This document shows, piece after piece, positions 31,517-41,820 of a stretch of 64,000 nucleotides of DNA; position 1 is the first letter of the stretch; each line of letters begins with the position of its first letter. The DNA comes from Caecitellus pseudoparvulus (taxonomy: Eukaryota > Bigyra: Bicosoecida), in the NCBI GenBank assembly GCA_965644315.1, contig CBFFRQ010000078.1:370647-434646 (forward strand), written 5' to 3'. The notes below the pieces were generated by a model. The model was not told where the DNA came from. It made no database searches and worked only from the letters and a program-made list of their open reading frames with translations. Both the position numbers and the translations under genes were made by a program.

Positions 31517-33759
31517 ATGGTCAGGCACGTGGGGCGGTCCGGTTGGTCTCCGCCTGCAGTTCGGGCGCCGAACAAGCAGAAGTCACCCACGAGTGGCGCA
31601 GGTGACTCGCCACAGTCCCTGTACACCAAGCGGGCGCGGCTGCATAGGCCTTCTGCACAGAGCCAGGACCCCCTGTATGCCCTGCTGCTAAGCGCAGCTG
31701 TGGCTGGGTACTGCCTGCGGTGCACCTTCGATGCACGGGGGCAAGTGCTGGTGCCAGCTGACGTTGCAAGTGCTGTGGGATGGGGCTTGGTTGCTGGCGC
31801 CGGTCTGTTCCTGCTGCTGAGGTCCATGCCCGACTTGAGCAGCCGAGAGCTGTTCCGGTGTGAGCTGCGCATGCTGCAGACCACACGCACACCGCTGGCA
31901 GTGACGTGGCGCACCTTTACTGTGCGGGGTGTGCAGTGGACCGTGCGGTGCGTCAGCTCCAAGCACGTGCCTGGCAAGCCGACTTTCGTGCTGGTGCATG
32001 GGCACTCCTCCCAAGCAGGCACCTGGGTGCCGTTCATCATGGACACGCTGGCCTCTGGCGCCAATGTGCATGTGCTGGACATGCCTGGGTGGGGCCTTGT
32101 GCCGGCACCCCTTGAGCTCACGAACGCACGATCTCCAGACGACGTCATCAAGCTGCAGGCGGAGTGCATTGGCGGGTGGGTGCAGGCAGAGGGGCTGTCT
32201 GACATCATTCTCGCGGGGCACAGCGTGGGGGCCATCCTCGCAGCGCACGTCGCAGCGTCCATGCCCGACCGCGTGGGGCACCTGTTCCTGCTGGATGCCT
32301 GTGGCGTGTTCCCCTTCCTCTCACACATGTGGCTGTGGAGCCTCAGCATGGCGTTCCTGACGCCCCACATGATCATGACGTGGGGGGGGCGGTTCGCTGG
32401 CGCCCTCATCCACGTCGTGTACAACTCCGTCACCACAGAAGGTGCGTGCCCGCTCCCAAGGCCAATGCCAACATGTTTTCCGACACACAGCCCCTGCTCT
32501 GCCTCACAGACATCCGTATTACGGACTACTACGGCCAGCTGTACGCTGGCGCCCACGCCTCAGGGCGGGCAGACATCGCCTGGTCTCGCCTCCTCGCCTT
32601 CACACCCTTCACCTGCGCTCGCCGGGGGTGGTGGAAGCGCCCCGTGCTGCCGTTGCTGCTGGAGCTCCGGCGGCGGCGCATGCCCATGTCCATCCTCTGG
32701 GCCGGCGCCGACGAGCTCTTCCCCCTGCCCTTCGCCCACATCCTGCAGGAGCTGCTGGCGCCTGATGTGGACCTGTATGTCCTGGAAGGCTGCATGCACA
32801 ACCCCGCCCACAACAACGCTCTGGGCACGGCACGCGCCATGCTCGACGTCGCACACAAGGTGGCCGCCAAGCGCCGCCGCCGCGGCTCGCCTACCAGTCG
32901 CCCACGCACCCCCAGCTCTCCAGGAGCGCTGTTCCAGCGGGAAACGCTGGAGGAGCGACCCTTGCTGGCTGCAGCGCTGTCGACAGCCGAGCCACTGGTG
33001 TCGCTGCAGCACGTCGCAGATGACGAGGAGGCCATGGCCGAGGCAGGCGCGGCGACTGCGGCAGCTGCCACGGCCGCCGCGCCCAGCCCTGCGAGCCCCA
33101 CCCTGTCCCCCCTCACGGCCTCCCCTGACATGGATGCCTCTTCCACTGACGAGCTGGGCAAGGCGCGCCCTTGCCCAGACCCCGCCCCTGTCCCAGCCGC
33201 GTTCGCCGAGTCGGACACGGGGGAGGTGGCGGGGCCGTACCACGTCGGGTGGTGCCACGGGTGCCAGGGCCCCGTCATTGCACACAAGAGCTACTGGGCA
33301 TGCCAGTGCGGCGTGTGGTCTTTCAACTTCGGCCCGGGTGTGGGCACGGACACGCTGCCGAAGCTGCGCACGTTTCTGCGCACACTGCACTCAGAGCACT
33401 TGGAGTTCGACGCAGGGGGGCAGCACGCCGACATCACATCGCACCACCCGCTGGACCACTCTGCGCCTGTGCAGCAGCACGTGCAGACGGTGCGTGAGAA
33501 GCTGGGAGACGCGTCCGCCCCGACAACTGCGCCGCCGCCGGACCTGACCACGAAACGTCACCGGCCCAAGCCGCAAGGGGCACGTGCGTCTACACAGCGG
33601 GCAGAGGATGAAGAGGCCGAGGAGGACAGTGCACTGCCTGACTTTGGCAGCGGGCGGCTGAGTGTCTCGGACCTGCTGCCGTGGGCGGGGGGGCACCACG
33701 ACTCCTCCCTGCGCGTGGTGTTGACTCGTGAACAGTGGCACCGCCCAGCACAGTCCTGA
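31517..33759 (+). CDS. Alpha/beta-hydrolase with membrane anchor and Cys-rich C-terminal module, two exons
   Basis: Exons 31517-32441 and 32510-33759 join in frame to 724 residues (68-nt intron, GTGCGT donor, ends CTCACAG). Two hydrophobic stretches near residues 53-67 and 80-97 likely anchor it. The hydrolase core has VLVHGHSSQAGTWVPF (oxyanion HG), the nucleophile elbow GHSVGA, WAGADELFPL carrying the acid, and EGCMHNPAHNN with the catalytic His, so the Ser-Asp-His triad is complete. It is most like ABHD-type lipid or acyl hydrolases/acyltransferases. After a Ser/Pro/Ala-rich linker, residues about 553-610 form a second module: WCHGCQGPVIAHKSYWACQCG, with CxxC and CxC pairs that could bind zinc, followed by LPKLRTFLRTLHSEHLEF. 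That tail is unusual for the family. Substrate unknown. Confidence 0.82.
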
Positions 33760-34184
33760 CTGTGGCCTGACAATGCATGAGCCCACATGTGCAGGGGTCT
33801 GCGGCTTGAACTGGATCCACCTTGGGGTGCGTGGTTCCGTCCTGCACCGCAGCGCAGCCCCTTCCCGAGCAGGGCTGCTCAGGTGGCTGTGTGACTGCGC
33901 AGGCTTACAAATACCTGCAAGGCACAAACGAACGGAGCCAGGCGGACGTCCCCCCGGAAAGGCACGCTGGAGTTGGATTCCACGTTGGTCCCCGTCTCTG
34001 GTCAGGGTCTGCCTCTTGGGAGCAAAGAAGGAGTGCTGCAAAGCGCTGCTGCAGTGGGTGCTGCGCGGAAATTGCACACCTCGCGCAGACTGGCTGGAGC
34101 GTGGGCAGCGAGCCACCGAGTGCTTGCCGATTCCAAGAACTGTGACCATATACTGACGGCGCTTAGTAGCCTCCCCTGTACGAC
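33760..34184. promoter_or_regulatory. Intergenic region upstream of the first AP2-like gene
   Basis: 425 bp. Contains CGCGGAAATT at 34064-34073, the reverse orientation of the recurring motif. No convincing frame. Confidence 0.35.
34064..34073 (-). promoter_or_regulatory. CGCGGAAATT motif upstream of the AP2-like repeat gene
   Basis: About 110 bp before the ATG at 34185; one base differs from TGCGGAAATT. Confidence 0.3.
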
Positions 34185-37100
34185 ATGGCATCTGTGTCAG
34201 GTGACGCCTTGGGCGCTGTGCAGGAGGCTCACGCCGAGGCTTTGAGAAGCTTGCAGGCGCTGCACGCTGCTGAGCTGTCCCGCCTGCGCCAAGCCCTGGA
34301 TGCAGCCCAGCGCCAAGTGCGCCTGCGGGACTCTATCATTGCGAAGCTCATTGATGAAGCGGCCCAAGCGCGCGCCAGTGCTCTGGGCGAAGCGCCGTCC
34401 GTGCCCGCCGGGGACAGTGCAGGAGACGCCCACTGCGCCGGTGAAGGCACTCTTGTGCCCGTGCCAGGGGGGAGCGTTGAAGGTTCGGCAGGCACTACCT
34501 CAAGCTCGACAGAAGCAAGGAGCGATGGCAGTGCCGCTGCAACAGGCTCTGGCGGCGCAGGCGGCGTCAGTAGGCAAGCGCTACTGAGCGCAGTGGGAAG
34601 TGCACAAGTGGACCCAGCCGACAAGCAGTCACTCCCACGCCTGCGCAAGATTGTTGCACGGATGAAGGCCGTGCGTAGCCGCATTGGGTCTACAAGTGGC
34701 ATGCGAGCGGACCATTGGCTGCGCCTGCGGGAGGTGGACGGAGAGCCAATGCTCGAAGCGCCGCGCAGGGTTGCAGATGTGTTGGAGGCTGCTCCTTCCA
34801 CGAAGCTGCTGCGCCCCGCCACGCTGTGCATGCGCGGCGTGAGGGAGCTGGCGGACGGCACGTTCTGTGCGGCACTGCGCGTTCGCTGCGGCTCAGACTT
34901 CCTCATTGTCTCCTCTGCCCACAAACGGCGGCACCCCGTGTTGGCGGGGCTTGACGCCGATGCGCTGGAGCGAAAGTTCCTTCCGAACCCTGCCGCGCGG
35001 CGGGTGAACTTTGGCGCTTCGGGCGAAGAGTGGCAGATGGTGGGCAAGGTCAGCTCGGCTGCCCGACTGCATGTTGCGCAGGTGATGCCTCAGGTGCCAG
35101 GCAGTGGCGGCTCGACTGGCGGCCTTGCCCTGCCAAGTGCCACCCTGGACCCGGCAACCTGCCTCGCAGCGGCGCTGTTCCATGCCGACCAGGTGGACAT
35201 GGAGAAAGTGTGGAGGGGCCTTGGGCTGGACAAGGTACGACCAGGCCCCCTGCCGCCCCTGACGCACGCCAAGCGTGGCCACTTAGGACACGTTTGCGAG
35301 GCGCAGCCGTGGCTGGCCCCACGCGCTGTCGGCCGCAATTGGGCCACCTGCACGCCCCGGCGCCCGGAACACATCGCACAGCCCCTGCACGTGATGCACG
35401 ACGACGCACGTCAGTTTGTGCACGTGGCTGTGGCTGACGGGGCCGACGGAGCTGCTCTGCGTGTGTGGGTGAAGTTTCAGAGCCGTGGTGCCAGCTCGCA
35501 GGCGTCCTGCCACGTGAAGCTGCTGCCTGTCGCGGCAGCTCTTCTCGCAGACGCCTTGCAGCGCAAGGCGTTCCGCTCCCCCTCCCACCGCCGCGTGAAC
35601 TTCGCAGAGGAGGCGGGGGAGTGGCAGTACGTGCCGGTGCCCCGGGACGCCCCGTCCGGCAGTGGGCAGCCCATGTTCGTGCAGTACAAGCCTGGCCTGG
35701 AGCCGACGCCGAACCTCGACTTTCCAGAGTACACTGTGCACCGGGGCAGCTCTGGCAGCAAGCGCGGTGGGGCCAGTGAGACCAGTCTTGGGTGGGTGCG
35801 GGAGCTGATGGCAAACGTGCTTGATGCGCAGGCAGGCCGACGGACGCTGCCCCCCATCATGCTCAGCGGCACGGCTGCGCTGTCGGATGATGAGAGTGGT
35901 GCATCTGTCAGCTTTGGCGAAGGGCAGGGAGACTCTGACTCGGCGGACGAGTCAGAGTCGGATGGCGAGGACTCCACTGCGGACGCCGACTCTGTTGCAT
36001 CCCTGAGCAGTGCCTCGGTTCAGAAGCTGCTGTCAGACAGCGACAAGCTCCGGGCCATGTTTTCATTCTCTGCCGCACACTTGCGCAGCCTGTCCGCCGA
36101 AGCCACCACGCTGCACCCGCGTGACGCGTCTGAAGCAGCAGGTGACACGTGGCTGACCCTGCACACTGTGAGTGGTGCGGACGGCGAGCCCATGCTCGTG
36201 ACCAGCACACCGCGGACGCCGGCTGATACGCCTGGGGGGCAGGAGGCAGAGTCTAAAGAGGACCGTGTGCGGTGGTTGCGGGGCGTGCGCCTGGAGCGAG
36301 ATGGGAAGCGCATGTGCATCAGCGTGAGCCTGGGAGCCACCCGCGCAGAGCGGCAGACCCGCACGGTGTCTATGAGCGTGACGGCCGCTGCAGCCGCCTG
36401 CATCCACGACGCAGCACAACGAGCGCTGCTCCCTAACCCGGCGCATCGCCGTGTCAACTTCGCCCAGGAGGAGGGGGAGTGGCAGTACGTTGTGCGGCGG
36501 GGCAAGCCCCACAACGCGCCCATCCACTTCTTGCAGTACCGCCCTAGTCTGCAGCAAGGGGCCGCTGCAGGAGCTGCGTCTGCCGCCGTCGGCGGCGCAC
36601 ATGCACCTACGGATGTGGCGCCAAGTGACACCGCCGCTCCTGCACACTCCCCTGCAGCTGCCTCTGGCCGCAGTGCCAGGTCAGCCACAGCGTCCCCCGC
36701 TGCAAAGCGCCCGCGCACAGGCACAGCCAGCACCGCCTCGCACCTGCAGCGGCCGCCTGCCAGCCTGCCTGCAGTGCAGTCTGCTCTAGGCACCAGCTCG
36801 CCTGTCGTGGACTCGGACGGGTACTTCTCTGAGTCCAGTGACGTGCAGGAGGTGGAGGGGGGGGGCGACGCCCCACTCACCATGGAGCAGTGGGTGAACG
36901 CCACCACCCACCTGGTGGCGCAAGACCGTGTGCCAGCGGGGCAGGAGGAGAGTGCTATGCTGGCGTACTTGCATGCGGCACAACAGGCGCCAGCACGCCC
37001 TCAGCCGCAGACAGCCACTGAGCGCGCAGCGCTGCACTTCCGGGTGAATGGCAGGGAGCGCCGTCTGTACCGGTGCATCCGCCACTGCCCAACTGACCGC

Positions 37101-37406
37101 AAGCGCTTTGCGCTGAAGGTGCAGTTCTCTGCTTTTGACGGGGGCCGGACGTATGAGACGCCGTTCGAGGCGGCCTTGGCCGCGGACGCTGCCCTGCGCC
37201 ACATGCAGCTGAACCCCGAGAAACGCCTCGTGAACTTTAAAAGACCAGGGTCCAAGGAGATGCAGTTCATCCCCTGCTCCAAGTCTGTGCGGGGGGTGGT
37301 GTACCGAGCAGTCTCCGACTCCAGCGACACTCCCACACCGGCGCCTGGCAACGCCAGCGGGCAGGGCTCCCCTGCACCGCTGGGTGGCGCCAAACGCCCC
37401 CGCTGA
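34185..37406 (+). CDS. Protein with four divergent AP2-like repeats
   Basis: 1073 residues, one exon. Residues about 14-65 form a coiled coil (ALRSLQALHAAELSRLRQAL). Four copies of a module of about 75 residues then occur near 210-285, 405-485, 690-768 and 955-1035. Each ends in a helix, then (R)RVNF or RLVNF, a short acidic turn and EWQY(V) or a variant: RRVNFGASGEEWQMV, RRVNFAEEAGEWQYVP, RRVNFAQEEGEWQYV, RLVNFKRPGSKEMQFIP. The fourth copy reads YRCIRHCPTDRKRFALKVQF then TPFEAALAADAALRHMQL. This follows the AP2/ERF layout of YRGVR, three strands, then an AAxAYDxAA helix ending in NF. I infer a divergent AP2-like DNA-binding fold; the strand region is poorly conserved in copies 1-3. Linkers are acidic or Ser-rich. 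A paralogue with one copy follows directly. Confidence 0.65.
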   Translation: MASVSGDALGAVQEAHAEALRSLQALHAAELSRLRQALDAAQRQVRLRDSIIAKLIDEAAQARASALGEAPSVPAGDSAGDAHCAGEGTLVPVPGGSVEGSAGTTSSSTEARSDGSAAATGSGGAGGVSRQALLSAVGSAQVDPADKQSLPRLRKIVARMKAVRSRIGSTSGMRADHWLRLREVDGEPMLEAPRRVADVLEAAPSTKLLRPATLCMRGVRELADGTFCAALRVRCGSDFLIVSSAHKRRHPVLAGLDADALERKFLPNPAARRVNFGASGEEWQMVGKVSSAARLHVAQVMPQVPGSGGSTGGLALPSATLDPATCLAAALFHADQVDMEKVWRGLGLDKVRPGPLPPLTHAKRGHLGHVCEAQPWLAPRAVGRNWATCTPRRPEHIAQPLHVMHDDARQFVHVAVADGADGAALRVWVKFQSRGASSQASCHVKLLPVAAALLADALQRKAFRSPSHRRVNFAEEAGEWQYVPVPRDAPSGSGQPMFVQYKPGLEPTPNLDFPEYTVHRGSSGSKRGGASETSLGWVRELMANVLDAQAGRRTLPPIMLSGTAALSDDESGASVSFGEGQGDSDSADESESDGEDSTADADSVASLSSASVQKLLSDSDKLRAMFSFSAAHLRSLSAEATTLHPRDASEAAGDTWLTLHTVSGADGEPMLVTSTPRTPADTPGGQEAESKEDRVRWLRGVRLERDGKRMCISVSLGATRAERQTRTVSMSVTAAAAACIHDAAQRALLPNPAHRRVNFAQEEGEWQYVVRRGKPHNAPIHFLQYRPSLQQGAAAGAASAAVGGAHAPTDVAPSDTAAPAHSPAAASGRSARSATASPAAKRPRTGTASTASHLQRPPASLPAVQSALGTSSPVVDSDGYFSESSDVQEVEGGGDAPLTMEQWVNATTHLVAQDRVPAGQEESAMLAYLHAAQQAPARPQPQTATERAALHFRVNGRERRLYRCIRHCPTDRKRFALKVQFSAFDGGRTYETPFEAALAADAALRHMQLNPEKRLVNFKRPGSKEMQFIPCSKSVRGVVYRAVSDSSDTPTPAPGNASGQGSPAPLGGAKRPR

Positions 37407-37728
37407 CCATTGCAGCAATGCAACAGTGTGTACTGGTGAGGGGTGCAGGCGGGTGACGAGGGGGGGGTGGGCTGGTGCGGGGAAGGGTGTGCAGGGGGGT
37501 TCCGCCACACCAACGCCCCCTGCACACCCCTGCTCACGCGCACATCCCCCTCACCCCCCCTCGTCACCCCCTCACACAGGTGCCTTGGTCGCTCCCTCAG
37601 CGACCCGTACCCACGTGTTGGCCTGAGAGCGCACTGGTGCTCCCCCGCGGTCACGGCAGGGCACGGCACGGCACCCGCTTTGAACGCGGTGCGGAATTCG
37701 CGCCGGCACATCACCTTCCTCTGCAGCC
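37407..37728. promoter_or_regulatory. Intergenic region between the two AP2-like genes
   Basis: 322 bp, rich in C and T runs around 37500-37580. TGCGGAATT lies at 37690-37698, 30 bp before the next ATG. No gene seen. Confidence 0.35.
37690..37698 (-). promoter_or_regulatory. TGCGGAATT motif upstream of the second AP2-like gene
   Basis: A one-base-shorter variant of the recurring TGCGGAAATT motif, 30 bp before the start at 37729. Confidence 0.3.
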
Positions 37729-38920
37729 ATGGCGTACCACTCCAGCAATGCAGACATGCTGGAGGTCATGCAAGCTGCTGAAGCAGTGCTGCTGGCTGAT
37801 GGTGGTGTGCCCCCTGCCGCCCCCTCAACAGCTGCAGCAGCTGGCGACTTGGCAGAGGAAGAGCGGCAGGCGGCGCTGGCTGTCGCAGGCGCCCACGGCT
37901 TTGGCTCTGAGGAGGAGGAGGAAGGCGAGGAGGACGGGGAGGGCAGTGGCGATGATGGGGATGCTGGGGATGACGCCAGCAGCATGGGAGGCGCGCTGTC
38001 AGCGGCGGGTCAGGGGGGCGCCGGCGGCACAGGCCCGGACGTGGCATTTCTCGCCACCAAGATCTCCGAGCTCGCCACCACCACGGCGGCCATGCAGAAG
38101 GTGCGCAGGGGGCGGCGCCTAGTTTACAGTCGCCCGGCACCGCGCCACCCTTCCACACGCTATCTTTTCGCAGACCCTGAAGGACATGCTGGCAGCGCTG
38201 TCCGGTGCGCCCGCGCCAGCCAAGGCGCCCACCACCTCCACCAAGACTGCCGCTGCCAAGCGCAAGCGTCGGTCCCACGTGCGCACCAGTGCCAGCCCAG
38301 AGGTGGCGGCGTGGGTGGAGCAGTCGTGGGCGGCGCTGGGCAAGGCGGGGCGCACGGCAGCCGGCAAGGCCAAGGCCATGGTGGCACAGGAGCGGGACCT
38401 GGTGGGACCCCGCCCCCACCCCGTGTCCATTGAGGACAGGCGCGCCGTGGAGCACAGGGCAGGCAGCCAGACCCTGCTCATGTACGTCGGCGCTCACCGC
38501 GGGTGCACGGCAGACAGCTTCCAGGTGTCGGAGGATCTGCGCCGCATCGAAGGCAACAAGCTGTACAACTCCGCGTACGATGCGGCCATGGCACACGACG
38601 AGATCGTGCGGCGCCTGGTGCCGGCGGAGGCTGACCGCCTGGTGAACTTCAAGGCGCCTGGCTCGCTGGAGCGCCAGTACATCCCCTGCACGCGCACTGT
38701 GCGCCGTGCAGCGCAGATCCAACTGCCCCTTCCCTCGCTGCTGGGCGCCGGGGCTGTAGGGGAGGCAGCCCCTGAGGCAGCCCCTGAACCTGCTCCTGCC
38801 CCTGCAGCAGCCTCTGCGCAATCTGGTCCCGGCGTGACGTACTCGGAGGGGGATCTGGAGGGTGCCCTGGCAGACATGACGAGTGAACCTAAACGCCGCC
38901 GCACTGACGCAGGGCTGTGA
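37729..38920 (+). CDS. Short AP2-like paralogue with acidic N-terminus, two exons
   Basis: Exons 37729-38100 and 38174-38920 (73-nt intron, donor GTGCGC, acceptor TTCGCAG) give 372 residues. The N-terminal half is Ala-rich with a strongly acidic block near residues 64-82 (SEEEEEGEEDGEGSGDDGD), of the type found in activation domains. A basic segment KAPTTSTKTAAAKRKRRS follows, likely a nuclear localisation signal. Residues about 235-295 contain a single copy of the module of the upstream gene: LYNSAYDAAMAHDEIVRRL, then RLVNFKAPGSLERQYIPCTR, almost superimposable on the fourth repeat there (RLVNFKRPGSKEMQFIPCSK). The two genes are therefore tandem paralogues in part. A role as a transcription regulator is inference. 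It converges with the MscS gene, whose stop lies 101 bp further. Confidence 0.68.
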
Positions 38921-39020
38921 CACCGCCGGGCGGTGTGGGCAGCGGAATGCAGCAAATGCACCCCCAGTGCACACACCCATAGAATTGCATTGCGTTGGAA
39001 TTGGAACGGTCCAGGGTGCG

Positions 39021-41201
39021 CTACACTACGTCCGCTGACGGCACAGCCGCATGGGCCGTGGTGCCGTCAGTGTGGTGTAGGTGGGGAGCTTGTCCGCCTA
39101 CCCAGCCGCCGTCAGACATGGCCACAGGCTGCACGGGGCGTTGGAAGACAAAGCCCCACGAGGAAAACTTCTCACTCAGTGCCATCCACATCTGGGACCT
39201 GGCCACCGCCAGCCGGGCGCTCTGAGCGGGGGGACGCTGGTACTGCAAGTACAGCATGATGTCGACAGTGCCGTCCAGGCCATGAGACAGCCCCAACACG
39301 TACACTTTGGGCGCTGGCCCCCAATGCACAGAGTACTGCCTGCAGTGCTCCTGCAACCAGCGCTCCAGCGCAGCCAGCTGCGCAGAGGTGATGTTGGACG
39401 GCACTTTGCACGGCAGCAGCACCGTGGTGGTTGCGGTGCGGCTCAGGTTTTGCACCGGCATGGTGCTGAGGACATCGTTGCCGATGGTGACGTGTGCGCC
39501 CGTCTCTGCAAACTTGAAGGTGCAGGACATGACCCCCACTGCTAGAACGTCCAGCTTGCCGCCGTTCAGGACGTTCTGCAGGATGATGCGCTCGCCGACG
39601 TCGAAGGGCCGCACGCCGAGGACGAAGGTGAGGGAGGCCACGAGGCGGGACACAGAGGGGCCGATGGCAAAGGACACCGCCAGCAGCACTGCGGACAGGG
39701 GCAGCAGCACCGCGCTGACGTCGAGCTGGTACACGATGAAGAGAAACACCACCGCGACGAAGATGAGCGCCGCGTCGACGAGGATGGACACTGCCGACGA
39801 CACCGTCGTGCGACCTGCCAAGGTGGCCTGCGCGGTGGCGAAGGAGTCCCACATGCCGGCAATGCCTTCTGTGAACTCAGCCAAGGACACCCGGCTGTCC
39901 CCACTGACGTCCAGGCGGCTCAGCAGCGCCCCGGCTTCCTCGTGTCCCAGCACCGTCTCCAAGTGCTCCAGGCCCAGCGCGCGACCTGGCTGGCGAGCAG
40001 GCATGACCACCGCCTCCACCATGACTGAGGCCGTGCGGGTCTCGGGCGGGGAGGGGCTGCGTGTGTCCCCCGAGCCTCGTTGGCGTAGGCGGGTGGCGCC
40101 GGTGTCCACACCGTCCACGTCGGGCGCAGGCGCCACAGCACCGGGGGGCGGGGGCGTGCACGTGGCCACTTGGCTGAACAGGATGGGGAAGAGGGCCTTG
40201 GCAGCCCGTGCAGCCTGGCTGCGGGAAGCCAGGTGGATGGTGGGATAAGCTGCGACATGGACCTCCTCCTCGCAGGGCGTGGGGGGGGTTGACTGCGTCA
40301 CATGTGGCGCCATGTGCAGCGGCCAGAACGAGCGCTTCGGGCCGCCACCCTTGGCCATGCCAGGCGGCGCAGCCACCACCAGCTGGGCGCTCTCTGCCCA
40401 GCGCAGTTGGTGCGTGAGGTCCATGTCCACGAGGTCGTCCATGGTGACGTCAGGGGGGGGTGCCTCTGCCTGGGGCGGCAGGAACAGTGCCCTCAGCGTG
40501 TCCCGAATGTGTACGAGGGTCTCCAGGTTCTCCATGGTGGCGCCCCGTGCCACGCGCTGCACTGACAGGCGCACCACCACCCGGCGCACGACGATGAGAG
40601 CTGCCAGCACCAGAATGTACACAGCGGTGTTGAAGATGCCTGCGAAGTCATACTCTGGCAGGGCAGACTGCAGGGCCAAGTCCACGATCACCATGCAGGC
40701 GCCTGCCCACACCATGACCGCCAGCGGGCCGTGTCCTGTGGCCACCCAGCTGGCAGCGTGTCGGGCACAGCAGCCGCTGCGCACTGCAGCGACGGGGCTC
40801 CAGTGCAGCAGGGACGTGTCGACGAGGACGGCGACAGGCCAGGAGCCGGCAATGAGGGCCGTCGCGAGGATGACAGCCCGGATCCGAGCTGTCGCGGCGT
40901 CCAGCTCCAGCAGCGTCACAAACGTGGCCAGCAGAAGCAGAGCGGAGAGGACAGCCAGTGCCAGCGAGCGTCGCGTCCACCGCCCACGCAGCAGCGCCGA
41001 GTCGCTGCTGAAGTTGGGCTGGGCTCGCCGAGTGCATGAGGAGCAGCAGCCAGCGCTGGCAGTGTCTCGGGACAGCAGCTGCTGCATGCTTGACGTGTCG
41101 GCGCGGGGGGAGCCGCTGCCTTCAGGTGTCGACGGCAGTTCAAATTCCGCGAAAGGAAGAAGAGGGAGTCGAGCCGAAGACGCCCACAGGAGCTCAGGCA
41201 T
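39021..41201 (-). CDS. MscS-family mechanosensitive channel with EF-hand
   Basis: 726 residues, one exon, ATG at 41201. Four hydrophobic helices lie in the N-terminal third, then a cytosolic linker with an EF-hand loop near residue 430 (DVSGDSRVSLAEF, with ligands at the usual Asp, Ser, Asp and Glu positions). The pore region follows: LIFVAVVFLFIVYQL, then LSAVLLAVSFAIGPSVSRL, corresponding to the pore-lining TM3 of MscS. The beta domain shows VRPFDVGERIILQNV and VGVMSCTFKFAETGAHVTIGN. The Ca-binding EF-hand just before the last two helices matches the fungal and protist MscS-like channels of internal membranes. It would gate ions on membrane tension with calcium feedback. The first 30 residues are unlike a signal peptide. 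Confidence 0.88.
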   Translation of the reverse strand: MPELLWASSARLPLLPFAEFELPSTPEGSGSPRADTSSMQQLLSRDTASAGCCSSCTRRAQPNFSSDSALLRGRWTRRSLALAVLSALLLLATFVTLLELDAATARIRAVILATALIAGSWPVAVLVDTSLLHWSPVAAVRSGCCARHAASWVATGHGPLAVMVWAGACMVIVDLALQSALPEYDFAGIFNTAVYILVLAALIVVRRVVVRLSVQRVARGATMENLETLVHIRDTLRALFLPPQAEAPPPDVTMDDLVDMDLTHQLRWAESAQLVVAAPPGMAKGGGPKRSFWPLHMAPHVTQSTPPTPCEEEVHVAAYPTIHLASRSQAARAAKALFPILFSQVATCTPPPPGAVAPAPDVDGVDTGATRLRQRGSGDTRSPSPPETRTASVMVEAVVMPARQPGRALGLEHLETVLGHEEAGALLSRLDVSGDSRVSLAEFTEGIAGMWDSFATAQATLAGRTTVSSAVSILVDAALIFVAVVFLFIVYQLDVSAVLLPLSAVLLAVSFAIGPSVSRLVASLTFVLGVRPFDVGERIILQNVLNGGKLDVLAVGVMSCTFKFAETGAHVTIGNDVLSTMPVQNLSRTATTTVLLPCKVPSNITSAQLAALERWLQEHCRQYSVHWGPAPKVYVLGLSHGLDGTVDIMLYLQYQRPPAQSARLAVARSQMWMALSEKFSSWGFVFQRPVQPVAMSDGGWVGGQAPHLHHTDGTTAHAAVPSADVV

Positions 41202-41820
41202 GAAGGACGGGGGTGCTGGGAGGAGGTGGTGATGGGGGTTTTGCGGCCAAGGGGGGTGCCGGGGTGGCCGTTTGGGATTTGAACGTGCCAGAGCGCCTGG
41301 TCTTCGCTGCTGGGTAACGAAGAACTGCTGGGCTTGGTGCAGGTGTGTGGTGCTCTCGCTGGCGCCGGTGTGCGAGCTGCAGGTTCAAAGATTGCGCAGC
41401 GTGAGGGGGGGCGACAAAACAAACTGCTCCCTGTGCATTCAGGCTCTTCACCTCGCACAACATCGGCTGTTTTCTGTTGAGAGCGCCTGCTCAAGCGCCA
41501 AGCCTGTGCAGAGGCAACGTCCCAGCGACAGCGGGACAGGTGAGGCAGCACGCCGCGCCAGGCCCACGTCTGCTCACTGCATGCAAGGAGGAGCAGGGCA
41601 GGTTGGTGTAACTGCGTCAATCTTGGGCTTCCTTGGCACCCACGCGATCTCCTTCCGTGAGCTGCTCCTTGGAGCACACTTTGCGGAAGGCTTTCAGGCG
41701 TTTCACACTCCGCTCTCCACGCACGCCGCCAAGGGCAGCCTGAGGTGCTGCCTGCGCGCGTAGGTGGGCTAGAACGGCGAGCTTTGCTGTAATACGTCGT
41801 GTTTACAGTGCCTGTGCACC
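41202..41820. promoter_or_regulatory. Divergent promoter region between the MscS and RCC1-receptor genes
   Basis: 619 bp. TTGCGGAAGG around 41692 is a partial match to the recurring motif. A tRNA-like GTTCAAATC box on the minus strand near 41275 does not have a pairing T-stem, so no tRNA is called. Confidence 0.35.

Noticed and set aside
31517-33547. 676-codon frame reading through the hydrolase intron
   Set aside because: After 32441 the translation loses the catalytic His and becomes Pro/Arg/Ser noise; splicing 32442-32509 restores the hydrolase fold.
41262-41300. tRNA-like GTTCAAATC box on the minus strand
   Set aside because: The five bases on each side of the presumed T-loop do not pair (GCACG against CCCAA), and no matching acceptor or D-arm was found.
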